Shown here in pieces: positions 44,544 to 52,576 of a DNA stretch of 64,000 nt. Each line of letters opens with the position of its first letter. Position 1 is the stretch's first letter. The DNA lies in the NCBI RefSeq assembly GCF_947494755.1, contig NZ_CANLVZ010000004.1, positions 124,001 to 188,000 of the forward strand, written 5' to 3'. The stretch is from an uncultured Tateyamaria sp. Lineage in GTDB: Bacteria; Pseudomonadota; Alphaproteobacteria; Rhodobacterales; Rhodobacteraceae. The notes beneath the pieces were generated by a model. The model did not search any database and was not told the origin of the DNA. It worked only from the letters and a program-made list of their open reading frames with translations. Position numbers and translations under genes: made by a program.

Positions 44544-46898
44544 TCAGTTGGGGATCAGGTCGGGGATGATCGTGACGATCCCGGGGAAGGTCCACAGCAA
44601 GGCCAGCCCCGCCACCTGGATCAACACAAACGGAATGATGCCGCGATAGATATGGCCCGTCGTGACCTCCTTGGGTGCCACCCCGCGCAAGTAAAACAAC
44701 GCAAAGCCAAAGGGCGGAGTCAGGAACGAGGTCTGCAGGTTCACCGCAATCATGATCGTCACCCATTTGGGATCAAACGTGCCCCCATAAATCACCGGGC
44801 CCACGATCGGGATCACGATGTAGATGATCTCGAGGAAATCGAGCACGAAGCCCAATATGAACAGCACAAGCATCACGATCAGGAAGACCGTGAACTCGTT
44901 GTCGAAGGACTTGAGGAACTGCTGGATATAATGCTCCCCCCCAAAGGAGATCACCACGAGGTTCAGCAGTTGCGAGCCGATCAGGATGGTAAACACCATC
45001 GAGGTCACTTTGGCCGTCTCGCGCACCACGGGGGTCAGAACGCCAGACGTCCACAGGATGTAACAGCTGAACAGCAACCCAAAGAGCGCATAAAGATACG
45101 CCGCATAGGCCACAAAGAACGCGATCCAGCTTTGGGCCGAAACCTCACTCTGGTTGATGCGCAGATCAAAATTCACGCCCACAAGGATACAGATGATGAT
45201 GGCCAGCGTGGACCAGATGATCACCTTGGGGCTGCGATCCAGATCCGTCAGCTTGCGATAGGCCGCAAGCATGATGGCCCCCCCTGCACCGAGGGCGGCC
45301 GCCGGCGTCGGATTGGTGATCCCGCCAAGGATCGAACCCAGAACAGCCACGATCAGGATCAACGGTGGAAAGACCACGCGGATCAGCTCATTCTTGGCGC
45401 AGCGTTTCACCCCTTCAATCACGCCGTACATGATCAGCGAAAAGGGGATCGCCATCACAACTACATAGTAGCCCGACGTGTTGCGCGGCCCGACAAAGAT
45501 GATGTCGACCAGCAAGGTCAGCACGATCCCCACCCCGCCGATGATCAGCGGACGGGCATCGTGGCTGGGTGCAATGCCCCGGGCGGTTGTCAGGATCAAC
45601 GCGAGCAGAATCAACAGGATCGCCGTGCCCGTCCCGATCGGGGCTGCGCCGTCGACTTTGGCCTGAATGGCGCTGGCGAGGTCCTCTTCGGACAGACGCT
45701 CGGATTGCGTGACACCGCCTGCCGCCGAAATCTCCTCCTGCTGCGCGACGGCCGCGTCCCAGGCCGCCTGCCCGTGTAGTTCGATCATGGCGGCCTGACA
45801 GTCCGGGCCCACATTGGTGCGCAGGCTCGCCGCCTCTCCGATGTCCGAGAAGGACGACACGGTCGTCGACTGACTGCCCACGATGTTGAGGTTGCCCAGA
45901 AGGATCGTGCCGACGACGATCAGCACCGGCGCGCCAAGGAACCACGTGAACGCTTCGTTGCGCGTGATCGGCTCGGCATTGGTGGTGCCCATTTCGACCG
46001 CAGGTGCTTTCTCCGGGTTCAGCAACGCATAGCCAAAGGCATAAAGCGCATAGAGCAAAGCCAGCAGAATACCGGGCAGCAAGGCCGCCTGGAACAGCGT
46101 GCCCACGGACACAACCGCGGGCTCCCCCAGATAGGTCAGCGCATCGGTACAGCCCGCCGCCTGCGCGCGTGCCTCTTGTGCCGCAGAATAGAGATCGCCC
46201 GCCAGTGTTCCGAGCAGAACGATCACGATGGAGGGTGGAATGATCTGCCCCAAGGTGCCGGAGGCCGCAATGACCCCGGTGGCAATCTCGGGCGAGTAGT
46301 TGTTGCGCAGCATCGTCGGCAGGGCCAGTAGGCCCATCGTCACCACGGTCGCGCCCACGATGCCTGTGGAGGCCGCGAGGAACGCGCCCACAACCACAAT
46401 GGACACAGCCAAACCGCCGGGCAGCGGGCCAAAAACGCGCGCCATGGTGGTCAGCAGGTCATTCGCGATCTTGGAACGCTCAAGCGTGATCCCCATTAGA
46501 ACGAACATCAAAACGGCCAGTAGCGTCTCGATGGACTGGCCTGCCAGGACTCGCTCGTTCATGCGGTTCACGACGAACGATACGTTGCGATCCAGCGCCA
46601 CCTCCCAACCTGACGGGAAGACCGGCTCGCCTATGCGCGGCAGGTCCGGGAAGCGAAATACGGATATCGTATCTGGCTTCACCCCGGAGTTCACAAGATC
46701 GCGGTAAGCCTGGCTTGATTGGTCAATCGCCTGGTGGATCAGCAATCCCGCACTGTCGAGTGCCGCGATGATCCCGAACGAGATGACCCCGGCCCCCGCA
46801 ATCGCAAAGGCCACCGGGAACCCCGAAAGGATGCCGCCAAACAGGCAGATGAAAACGATGATCAGGCCGATCTCTACGCCATCAAGTCCAAACAACAT
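44544..46898 (-). CDS. TRAP transporter large permease DctM, oversized (784 aa)
   Basis: The large TRAP subunit forms the transport path, driven by sodium or proton gradients. Typical members have about 430 residues; this one has 784. The N-terminal core (about 1-340) keeps GGLAVSIVVVGAFLAASTGIVG and APPSI-type motifs such as LGQIIPPSIVIV. Two inserts add length: a soluble segment at about 60-115 and a larger one at about 355-430, with extra membrane spans after it; the C-terminal core resumes with ITNPTPAAALGAGGAI. It follows dctQ by 62 bases. Confidence 0.9.
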   Translation of the reverse strand: MLFGLDGVEIGLIIVFICLFGGILSGFPVAFAIAGAGVISFGIIAALDSAGLLIHQAIDQSSQAYRDLVNSGVKPDTISVFRFPDLPRIGEPVFPSGWEVALDRNVSFVVNRMNERVLAGQSIETLLAVLMFVLMGITLERSKIANDLLTTMARVFGPLPGGLAVSIVVVGAFLAASTGIVGATVVTMGLLALPTMLRNNYSPEIATGVIAASGTLGQIIPPSIVIVLLGTLAGDLYSAAQEARAQAAGCTDALTYLGEPAVVSVGTLFQAALLPGILLALLYALYAFGYALLNPEKAPAVEMGTTNAEPITRNEAFTWFLGAPVLIVVGTILLGNLNIVGSQSTTVSSFSDIGEAASLRTNVGPDCQAAMIELHGQAAWDAAVAQQEEISAAGGVTQSERLSEEDLASAIQAKVDGAAPIGTGTAILLILLALILTTARGIAPSHDARPLIIGGVGIVLTLLVDIIFVGPRNTSGYYVVVMAIPFSLIMYGVIEGVKRCAKNELIRVVFPPLILIVAVLGSILGGITNPTPAAALGAGGAIMLAAYRKLTDLDRSPKVIIWSTLAIIICILVGVNFDLRINQSEVSAQSWIAFFVAYAAYLYALFGLLFSCYILWTSGVLTPVVRETAKVTSMVFTILIGSQLLNLVVISFGGEHYIQQFLKSFDNEFTVFLIVMLVLFILGFVLDFLEIIYIVIPIVGPVIYGGTFDPKWVTIMIAVNLQTSFLTPPFGFALFYLRGVAPKEVTTGHIYRGIIPFVLIQVAGLALLWTFPGIVTIIPDLIPN

Positions 46899-46960
46899 CG
46901 CTTATAGTCCTTGTGAGAAAGTTGCGCGCAGGCAGCGGGCGGTCGTCATAAGAGGGCGCA

Positions 46961-47935
46961 TCAGTGTGTCCCCTCGTATGCTTCTTCGCCGTCGCCCAAC
47001 GTGTCGCGGTCAAGGTATTTGCCCTCGCTCTCGGGTCCTTCTTTCCACTCCAGATACGAGCGGTAGAAGAACGCGATGCCGTGGATGAAGACCAATGCGG
47101 CAAATGTGACAAGCAGGATCTTGAACAGGAAATAGGCGGTGAACCCGTTGGGACTGAACCCGATGGTCTCGACGTTCCACCGCAAGGCGCGTGACTTGCG
47201 CAGCAACAATTCAAGCGTGTCCGAGGCCGACGGGTTCGGCACGATCAGGTGACGCCACAGGAAATACCACCCGTACATCCAGATCATCACCGCAGCGGGC
47301 ACCATGAAGAAAAGCGACCCGAACATGTCGATCACCCGCTTGGCCCGGTGACCGACTGCTGCATAGACCAGGTCGACGCGCACATGACCGCCCTGCACAA
47401 AGGTGTAAGTCACGCAAAGACAGACGACCAACGCATTGTAAAGTTTCAACTCTTCGGCAAACCACGAGATGTCGAATTGCAGAGGAATGCCGAAGCCGAA
47501 CGAAATGTCGGGGCGGGTGAAAATCCGCTGCATGAAGACGATGATGATCTGTTGCAGCACCATGAGCAGGCCCGCCCATGCAAACAAGCGCCCCGTGCCG
47601 TTGGCGAAACCTTCGCAGACCCGCACGACCCCCCACAGGAAATCGTTGCGGAACATGCCGATGATCGTGATTGCCAGAATAATCGTCGCAATCGCAAAGA
47701 AGAACTCAACCGAGCCGCCATAATAGACGAACCGCATGATTGCTTCCTTGTTGGACCAATCCAGCCAAAGACCCGGGCTGAACAGGGCCGCGGGGATGTT
47801 GTAGAGGGCTTCGAGGAAGTTGCCGGAGACGAACTGAACAAGGCCGCTGGACTGGAACTGGTCCAGACAGCTGATGGAATCCTCGACCGCCGGATCGGCT
47901 CGGAAAAACCCTGTGCAGGGTGTCGCGTCGCTCAT
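46961..47935 (-). CDS. TRAP transporter small permease DctQ, enlarged (324 aa)
   Basis: The small subunit bridges to DctM and usually has about 170 residues and four spans. This 324-aa form adds an N-terminal region (about 1-60, with two Cys) and extra spans before a DctQ core (about 135-300, with QGGHVRVDLVYAAVGHRAKRVIDM). GGAGGGGGACACCA precedes ATG 47935; an upstream frame is rejected because it would run into the dctP-dctQ hairpin. It lies between dctP and dctM on the minus strand. Confidence 0.88.
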   Translation of the reverse strand: MSDATPCTGFFRADPAVEDSISCLDQFQSSGLVQFVSGNFLEALYNIPAALFSPGLWLDWSNKEAIMRFVYYGGSVEFFFAIATIILAITIIGMFRNDFLWGVVRVCEGFANGTGRLFAWAGLLMVLQQIIIVFMQRIFTRPDISFGFGIPLQFDISWFAEELKLYNALVVCLCVTYTFVQGGHVRVDLVYAAVGHRAKRVIDMFGSLFFMVPAAVMIWMYGWYFLWRHLIVPNPSASDTLELLLRKSRALRWNVETIGFSPNGFTAYFLFKILLVTFAALVFIHGIAFFYRSYLEWKEGPESEGKYLDRDTLGDGEEAYEGTH

Positions 47936-48034
47936 TGGTGTCCCCCTCCTACATTCGGTTGTGCCCGAATGCCGTAGCTGCTGTTTTGGTGAACCGATTG
48001 CACGGTGCCGCGGCAACAACCTTGATCTGCGTCA

Positions 48035-48062
48035 AAAGGGCCCCCGGCGTCGGGGACCCTTT
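48035..48062 (-). terminator. hairpin between dctP and dctQ
   Basis: On the minus strand AAAGGG-T-CCCCG pairs with CGGGG-G-CCCTTT around a 4-base loop (one internal mismatch), followed by TTTG. It lies 20 bases after the dctP stop and 100 bases before dctQ. Such structures often act as partial terminators or RNA stabilisers that give more binding protein than permease. Confidence 0.6.
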
Positions 48063-48081
48063 GTTATTTTATATCCGGGGC

Positions 48082-49167
48082 TTAGCCGCCCAGAACGCGC
48101 ACGCGCTGTTCGACATAGTAAGCGTCGGACTTGTTGATCCAGCTTGCCGATGTCGCGAGGCTTTCCTCGAACGAGGCACGGATTTTCGCAAACAGTTCGT
48201 CGCCCATGTTCTCGTCCATGACCTCAGCCGAGGCTGCGCCGAACGCATCCCAGACATCGTCCGAGAATTGCAGCGTCTTGACGCCCTGCTGTTGCAGACG
48301 GGCAAGGGCCGCACCGTTGTTGGCCAGCGTTTCGGACAGCTGCACGTGCGTAGTGGCGCGCGAGGCACCTTGCAGCAGTGCTTTGTGCTGCGGCGTGAGG
48401 TCGTTCCAGACGTCGAGGTTGACGGAGGACGCCAGCGCCGAACCCGGCTCGTGGAAACCGGCGGTGTAGTAGACTTTCGCCACTTCCTGGAAGCCCGCGC
48501 GTTCGTCGGCCATCGGGCCAACCCACTCGAGGCCGTCCAGCGCGCCCGAGGACAGCGCCTGATACAGTTCGCCACCGGGGATGTTCTGGATCGATGCACC
48601 CAGTTTACCCAGCACCTGACCGCCAAGGCCGGGCATACGGAATTTCAGACCATTGAAGTCGTCAGCCGAGTTGATCTCGTTACGGAACCAGCCACCGGAC
48701 TGCGAACCGGAGTTCCCCGCCAGCAGGCCTTTGAGGTTGAAGATTTCGCCCAGCTCGTCATGCAGTTCCTGACCGCCGCCGTGCTCGTACCAGTTGGTGA
48801 CTTCCTGCGCGGTGCCGCCGAAGGGCACGGCTGTGAAGTAGGCGTAACCTGGGTGCTGACCGATGAAGTAGTAGTCAGCCGAGTGATACATATCGGCCTG
48901 ACCGGAGGACACGGCATCAAACACTTCGAACGCGCCGACTAGTTCGCCTGGGGCTTTCTTGTCGATGGTCAGCTGGCCGTCCGACATCTCGCTGACGTAG
49001 TTTTCCAGATAGGTGGCCGCATCATCCAGAACCGCAAAGCCGCGGGGCCAGGATGTGACCATTGTCAGGGTCCGCTTACCCTGCGCATAGGCCGGTGCGG
49101 CCAGAGTGGTTGCGGCGGCTGCGGTGCCACCCATTGCAGACGTCTTCAGAAATGAACGACGATCCAT
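48082..49167 (-). CDS. TRAP transporter substrate-binding protein, TakP type
   Basis: The periplasmic receptor delivers the substrate to DctQM. The 361-aa product starts MDRRSFLKTSAMGGTAAAAT, a twin-arginine (Tat) signal with cleavage after AYA. Ligand-binding regions include GGWFRNEIN (the Arg that binds a carboxylate, as in TakP), GGELYQAL and LEWVGPMADE. By motif similarity to Rhodobacter TakP, 2-oxo acids or related monocarboxylates are likely substrates. GGAGGAG precedes the ATG. It is divergent from the Cache-domain kinase. Confidence 0.92.
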   Translation of the reverse strand: MDRRSFLKTSAMGGTAAAATTLAAPAYAQGKRTLTMVTSWPRGFAVLDDAATYLENYVSEMSDGQLTIDKKAPGELVGAFEVFDAVSSGQADMYHSADYYFIGQHPGYAYFTAVPFGGTAQEVTNWYEHGGGQELHDELGEIFNLKGLLAGNSGSQSGGWFRNEINSADDFNGLKFRMPGLGGQVLGKLGASIQNIPGGELYQALSSGALDGLEWVGPMADERAGFQEVAKVYYTAGFHEPGSALASSVNLDVWNDLTPQHKALLQGASRATTHVQLSETLANNGAALARLQQQGVKTLQFSDDVWDAFGAASAEVMDENMGDELFAKIRASFEESLATSASWINKSDAYYVEQRVRVLGG

Positions 49168-49235
49168 AGAGATACTCCTCCCAAATATAATGCCTGACCC
49201 TACCCACTGACGGGCAGATCAAGTCGAGTGGCGCT

Positions 49236-49250
49236 ACCCTAGCGAAGGGT
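49236..49250. promoter_or_regulatory. inverted repeat in the dctP/kinase control region
   Basis: ACCCT-AGCGA-AGGGT is a perfect 5-bp inverted repeat 69 bases before dctP and 169 bases before the kinase. The surrounding 251 bases (49168-49418) hold no gene and must carry both divergent promoters. The LuxR-type regulator at 50849 is the obvious candidate binder; binding is inferred. Confidence 0.35.
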
Positions 49251-49418
49251 TGGCGATAGGGAATACCTAGTACTGCGTAGAAAGTTGGCAAAACCGCATT
49301 TCCGGTCAAAAAAGTGACCCAATCCCGGGCACCTGCTGTCAAACCATCAGTCTGTTAGCGCGACCAATTCGGGGCTGCACTCTATGATTCGCCGCTCTTT
49401 CATCGTATCGAATCGCGG

Positions 49419-50852
49419 GTGAACGCCTCTTTGCCTGCCCTGCGCCTCAGCTATGCGCAAAAACTGTCCCTTGTGGCAGCCGTCCCGCTGATTCTTGCGG
49501 TTGCCGCGATTGCCGTGCTGGTCGCCGTTCAGTCTCGCGCCTTGGCGGAACGCGAAATACAGACCCTCGAGATGCAGTTGATCGAGGCGAAAAAGCGCGA
49601 GTTGCGCAACTACGTCACCCAGGCCCGGAACGGGTTCTACTTCATCTACGGATCTGCCGCCCCCGACGATCAGGCCGCCAAGGATCAGGTGTCTCAAATC
49701 CTGTCGGCGATGATTTACGGGGATGAGGGGTTTTTCTTTGTTTACGATTATGACGGCACTGCCTTGGTGAACCCCCGTCAGACCGACATGATCAATCGTG
49801 ACCTGACAGAGCTGCGGGACAGCCGCGGCACGCCGGTGGTGTCCGATCTGATCCAAATTGCGCGTCAGGGCGACGGTTATCTCACCCATCTGTGGCCCAA
49901 GCCCTCGACCGGGCAAGAGGCCGAAATGATCACTTATGTGACGTCCTTCCCATCATGGCGGTGGGCGGTCGGCACAGGCGTGTTCATCGACGACGTGCTG
50001 ACCTCGGTGGCCGAGGCGCGCGCGGACGTGGAACGCCGGGTGCAGCGCACGTTCTACTACATTTCCGCCATTACCCTTGCAGCCCTGCTGCTGGTCTTTG
50101 CCTCGGGCATGGCGCTCAATTTCCGCGAGCGTCGGCTGGCGGACGCCAAGTTGAAACGCCTCACTCAACGTGTGTTTGACGCGCAGGAAGAAGAACGCGG
50201 CCGTGTGGCGCGTGAGCTTCATGACGGGATCAGCCAGATCCTTGTGGGCGTGCGCTATGCGCTCGACAGCGCGCGGCGCCGGGTCGACAAAGGCGCGGGC
50301 GATGCCGCAACCCCGCTCAATCAGGGGATCGAACATCTGGGCACCGCCATCTCCGAGGTCCGCCGGATCAGCCGCGATCTGCGCCCGGGCGCGCTTGACG
50401 ACCTTGGCCTTGGCCCGGCCCTCAAGACGCTGGTCGGGGATTTTGCCAGCCGCACCGGCACCGAAATCGAGTTCAGCACGGTGGTGTTCCGCAATCGCCT
50501 CGACCCCGACGCCAAGATCGCACTTTACCGTATTGCTCAAGAGGCGCTGACCAATATCGAACGCCATGCCGGGGCCACAAAGGTCTCGGTCGACTTGCGC
50601 GGTCACAAGCGCGGTGCGACCCTGCGGATCACGGATGATGGTGTTGGCATTGATCGCGCTCAAAGCCGGCGTGCCGCCGGGATCGGCCTGCGCAACATGC
50701 AGGAACGGGTGGAGCAGCTCGACGGTGAGCTGCGCATCCTGTCCAGCCCCAACGGCGGCCGCGGCACCGTGATCGAGGCCACCGTTCCCCTCACCCACCT
50801 GTTGCCGCCCGAAGAAACCTCCCCTCCGACGAAGGAGCACGTCCGCGCATGA
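49419..50852 (+). CDS. Cache-domain sensor histidine kinase (NarX/DegS type)
   Basis: The 477-aa product has a first span (about 17-38), a periplasmic single Cache domain (about 40-205, with DEGFFFVYDYDGTALVNP) typical for small organic acids, a second span (about 213-236), a HisKA_3 domain with phosphorylation site His268 (RGRVARELHDG), and an HATPase domain (AQEALTNIERHA ... GIGLRNMQERV). The start is GTG with a weak ribosome binding site. The stop overlaps the response regulator start (ATGA). It is divergent from the TRAP operon and probably senses its substrate. Confidence 0.88.
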   Translation: MNASLPALRLSYAQKLSLVAAVPLILAVAAIAVLVAVQSRALAEREIQTLEMQLIEAKKRELRNYVTQARNGFYFIYGSAAPDDQAAKDQVSQILSAMIYGDEGFFFVYDYDGTALVNPRQTDMINRDLTELRDSRGTPVVSDLIQIARQGDGYLTHLWPKPSTGQEAEMITYVTSFPSWRWAVGTGVFIDDVLTSVAEARADVERRVQRTFYYISAITLAALLLVFASGMALNFRERRLADAKLKRLTQRVFDAQEEERGRVARELHDGISQILVGVRYALDSARRRVDKGAGDAATPLNQGIEHLGTAISEVRRISRDLRPGALDDLGLGPALKTLVGDFASRTGTEIEFSTVVFRNRLDPDAKIALYRIAQEALTNIERHAGATKVSVDLRGHKRGATLRITDDGVGIDRAQSRRAAGIGLRNMQERVEQLDGELRILSSPNGGRGTVIEATVPLTHLLPPEETSPPTKEHVRA

Positions 50853-51496
50853 ATACCCCTATGGTCCGCGTCCTGATCGTTGATGATCACCCGATGGTTG
50901 CCCAAGGCATCCAGTCTGTCCTCGAAGATCACGAAGGCTTGCATGTGGTCGGCACACTCGGCACGGGGCGCGCGGTCGTTGATCAGCTTGATGCGCTGAA
51001 CCCGGACGTGATCCTGATGGATCTGAACATGCCCGAAATGGGTGGGCTGACAGCCACCGAACTGGTGCTGGAACAGCGCCCCGGCACGCGCGTGCTGATC
51101 CTGTCGATGCATGACAGCCCTGAATATATCTCCTCCGCCCTCAGCCACGGCGCGATGGGCTATCTGCTCAAGGACGTGCCCACGGACGAAATCGCCGAGG
51201 CGATCAAGGCGGTGATGCGGGGTGAGCGATATCTGTGTACCGGCGCCGAAGGGGCCATCGCGCCGAAAAGCAGCGATGCGCCCGGCGCCCTGACGGGCCG
51301 CGAGCAGACGATCCTGCTGCAGCTGGCCCAGGGACTGTCCAACAAGGAAGTCGCAACGGCCCTCGATATCTCCGTGCGCACGGTCGAAACGCACCGCAAG
51401 AACATCAAACGCAAGTTGGGGATTTCCTCGACCGCCGGGCTGACACGCTACGCACTGGAACACGGGGTGCTGCAAGGCACCGGCCATGCGCTCTGA
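50849..51496 (+). CDS. NarL/LuxR-family response regulator
   Basis: The 215-aa product has a receiver domain (about 5-120) with phospho-acceptor Asp58 (VILMDLNMPE), the DD pair at 12-13 and Lys107-region LLKD, then a LuxR-type HTH (about 148-210, LTGREQTILLQLAQGLSNKEVA). It is coupled to the kinase gene (ATGA) and is its cognate regulator. The likely target is the divergent TRAP operon promoter. Confidence 0.93.
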   Translation: MNTPMVRVLIVDDHPMVAQGIQSVLEDHEGLHVVGTLGTGRAVVDQLDALNPDVILMDLNMPEMGGLTATELVLEQRPGTRVLILSMHDSPEYISSALSHGAMGYLLKDVPTDEIAEAIKAVMRGERYLCTGAEGAIAPKSSDAPGALTGREQTILLQLAQGLSNKEVATALDISVRTVETHRKNIKRKLGISSTAGLTRYALEHGVLQGTGHAL

Positions 51497-51537
51497 CGCG
51501 GGCCTAAGCTAACGAAATATTCACGTCCACCGCGCTA

Positions 51538-52332
51538 ATGAGGGGGATGAGACACGACCCGATCCTGCATGCCGACCGCGACGGCGATGATGTGGCGCTG
51601 TTTGCGCAGCGTCGCAAGGCGATCGACCTGATCGCAACGTCGCGGGCGCGGGCTGTGCGCTCGGCACTGTTCGGGGCCTATCTGTTTCGCAAACATCCCA
51701 CCAAGACCGAGGATGCCGATACCCGCGCCAATTGGCTGCGCATTCTTAACGAACAGGCGGACGCACTGGCCCGCGCAACCGCGTTGGTGAACGGGCGCGA
51801 TCCCAATCGCGACATTCCCGACGAGGTGTGCCAGTGGATCGGCACCCATGGCAAGAAGCGGCCCGAGGACGTGGCCGTCTTTACCCGGATGCGCGATCTG
51901 ACGCGCGACTTGTGCGTCGCCGCCACTGGTGACGACATCAACGCTTTGGAACGCGCACTGACCGTGCATTTCACCGTGGGCCGGGGTGGGTTCTTTGAAA
52001 CGGTGACGGGGTTTTGCGATGGGATGTGGGCCGACCTTGACAGTCAGCGCCACGCCGAGGTCGACAAGGCCGCCGCCACAGGTGCGGCAATTACCAAGAC
52101 GCTGACCCGGCTCGAACATATCGGCAAACACGTGCGGCTTGTCTCGCTCAACGCCTCCGTTGAGGCCGCGCGCGTCGGGGACGCAGGCCGCGGGCTTGGG
52201 GTGATCGCGGTCGAATTCAAAACGCTGGCCGAAGAGATCCAGTTGCTGGCCACAACGGCGCGCAATGACATCGCCGCCATGACCCACGCGACCCAGCAAA
52301 GCACCCGCGATGTGGTGAAACCGCCCGTCTGA
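51538..52332 (+). CDS. soluble chemoreceptor-like signalling protein
   Basis: The 264-aa product has no membrane span or signal peptide. The C-terminal 90 residues carry the tip of methyl-accepting proteins (LVSLNASVEAARVGDAGRGLGVIAVEFKTLAEEI), the part that contacts CheA and CheW. The N-terminal part (about 1-170) is helical, with two Cys and several His, and may be the sensing region. The coiled-coil arms are much shorter than in normal receptors. Another ATG at 51547 is possible. It is cytoplasmic; the signal is unknown. Confidence 0.75.
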   Translation: MRGMRHDPILHADRDGDDVALFAQRRKAIDLIATSRARAVRSALFGAYLFRKHPTKTEDADTRANWLRILNEQADALARATALVNGRDPNRDIPDEVCQWIGTHGKKRPEDVAVFTRMRDLTRDLCVAATGDDINALERALTVHFTVGRGGFFETVTGFCDGMWADLDSQRHAEVDKAAATGAAITKTLTRLEHIGKHVRLVSLNASVEAARVGDAGRGLGVIAVEFKTLAEEIQLLATTARNDIAAMTHATQQSTRDVVKPPV

Positions 52333-52420
52333 TTTTGCGAAATTACGCAAGCCGACGCTTGGACGTAATAATATGTCGTATTTTTTCCTCCTCACGACAC
52401 ATTTTTCAGCCATTTGACTG

Positions 52421-52449
52421 TTGACGCTCCTTTTGGGCGCGCATACTGT
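52421..52449 (+). promoter_or_regulatory. putative promoter of the ilv operon
   Basis: TTGACG (52421-52426) and TACTGT (52444-52449) with 17 bases between them match a housekeeping sigma promoter. Transcription would start near 52456, about 23 bases before the leader peptide at 52479 and 120 bases before ilvI. Confidence 0.55.
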
Positions 52450-52478
52450 CCGCTCACGCAACAAAAGGCCTTACGGCA

Positions 52479-52526
52479 ATGACATCTCTAGTCGTCATTA
52501 TTGGATACATACGCATGGGCCGGTAA
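52479..52526 (+). CDS. branched-chain amino acid leader peptide
   Basis: A 15-codon frame reads MTSLVVIIGYIRMGR, with consecutive Leu-Val-Val-Ile-Ile codons and a further Ile. AAGG lies about 11 bases before the ATG. It is placed between the ilv promoter and the terminator hairpin at 52553-52576, just as in attenuators where ribosome stalling at scarce Leu, Val or Ile codons allows read-through. The peptide itself probably has no other function. Confidence 0.78.
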   Translation: MTSLVVIIGYIRMGR

Positions 52527-52576
52527 CGGACATCCAGACCCGACCCCATGCGCCTCCGAAACCCGGAGGTTTTTTT
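52512..52576 (+). promoter_or_regulatory. attenuator of ilvI with terminator covering the ribosome binding site
   Basis: CGCATGGG (52512-52519, inside the leader peptide) pairs with CCCATGCG (52545-52552). Immediately after, CCTCCG (52553-52558) pairs with CGGAGG (52564-52569), followed by seven T: a terminator. The GGAGG of the terminator stem is also the ribosome binding site of ilvI (ATG 52577), so folding would block both transcription and translation. The antiterminator pairing is not obvious from inspection. Confidence 0.7.
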
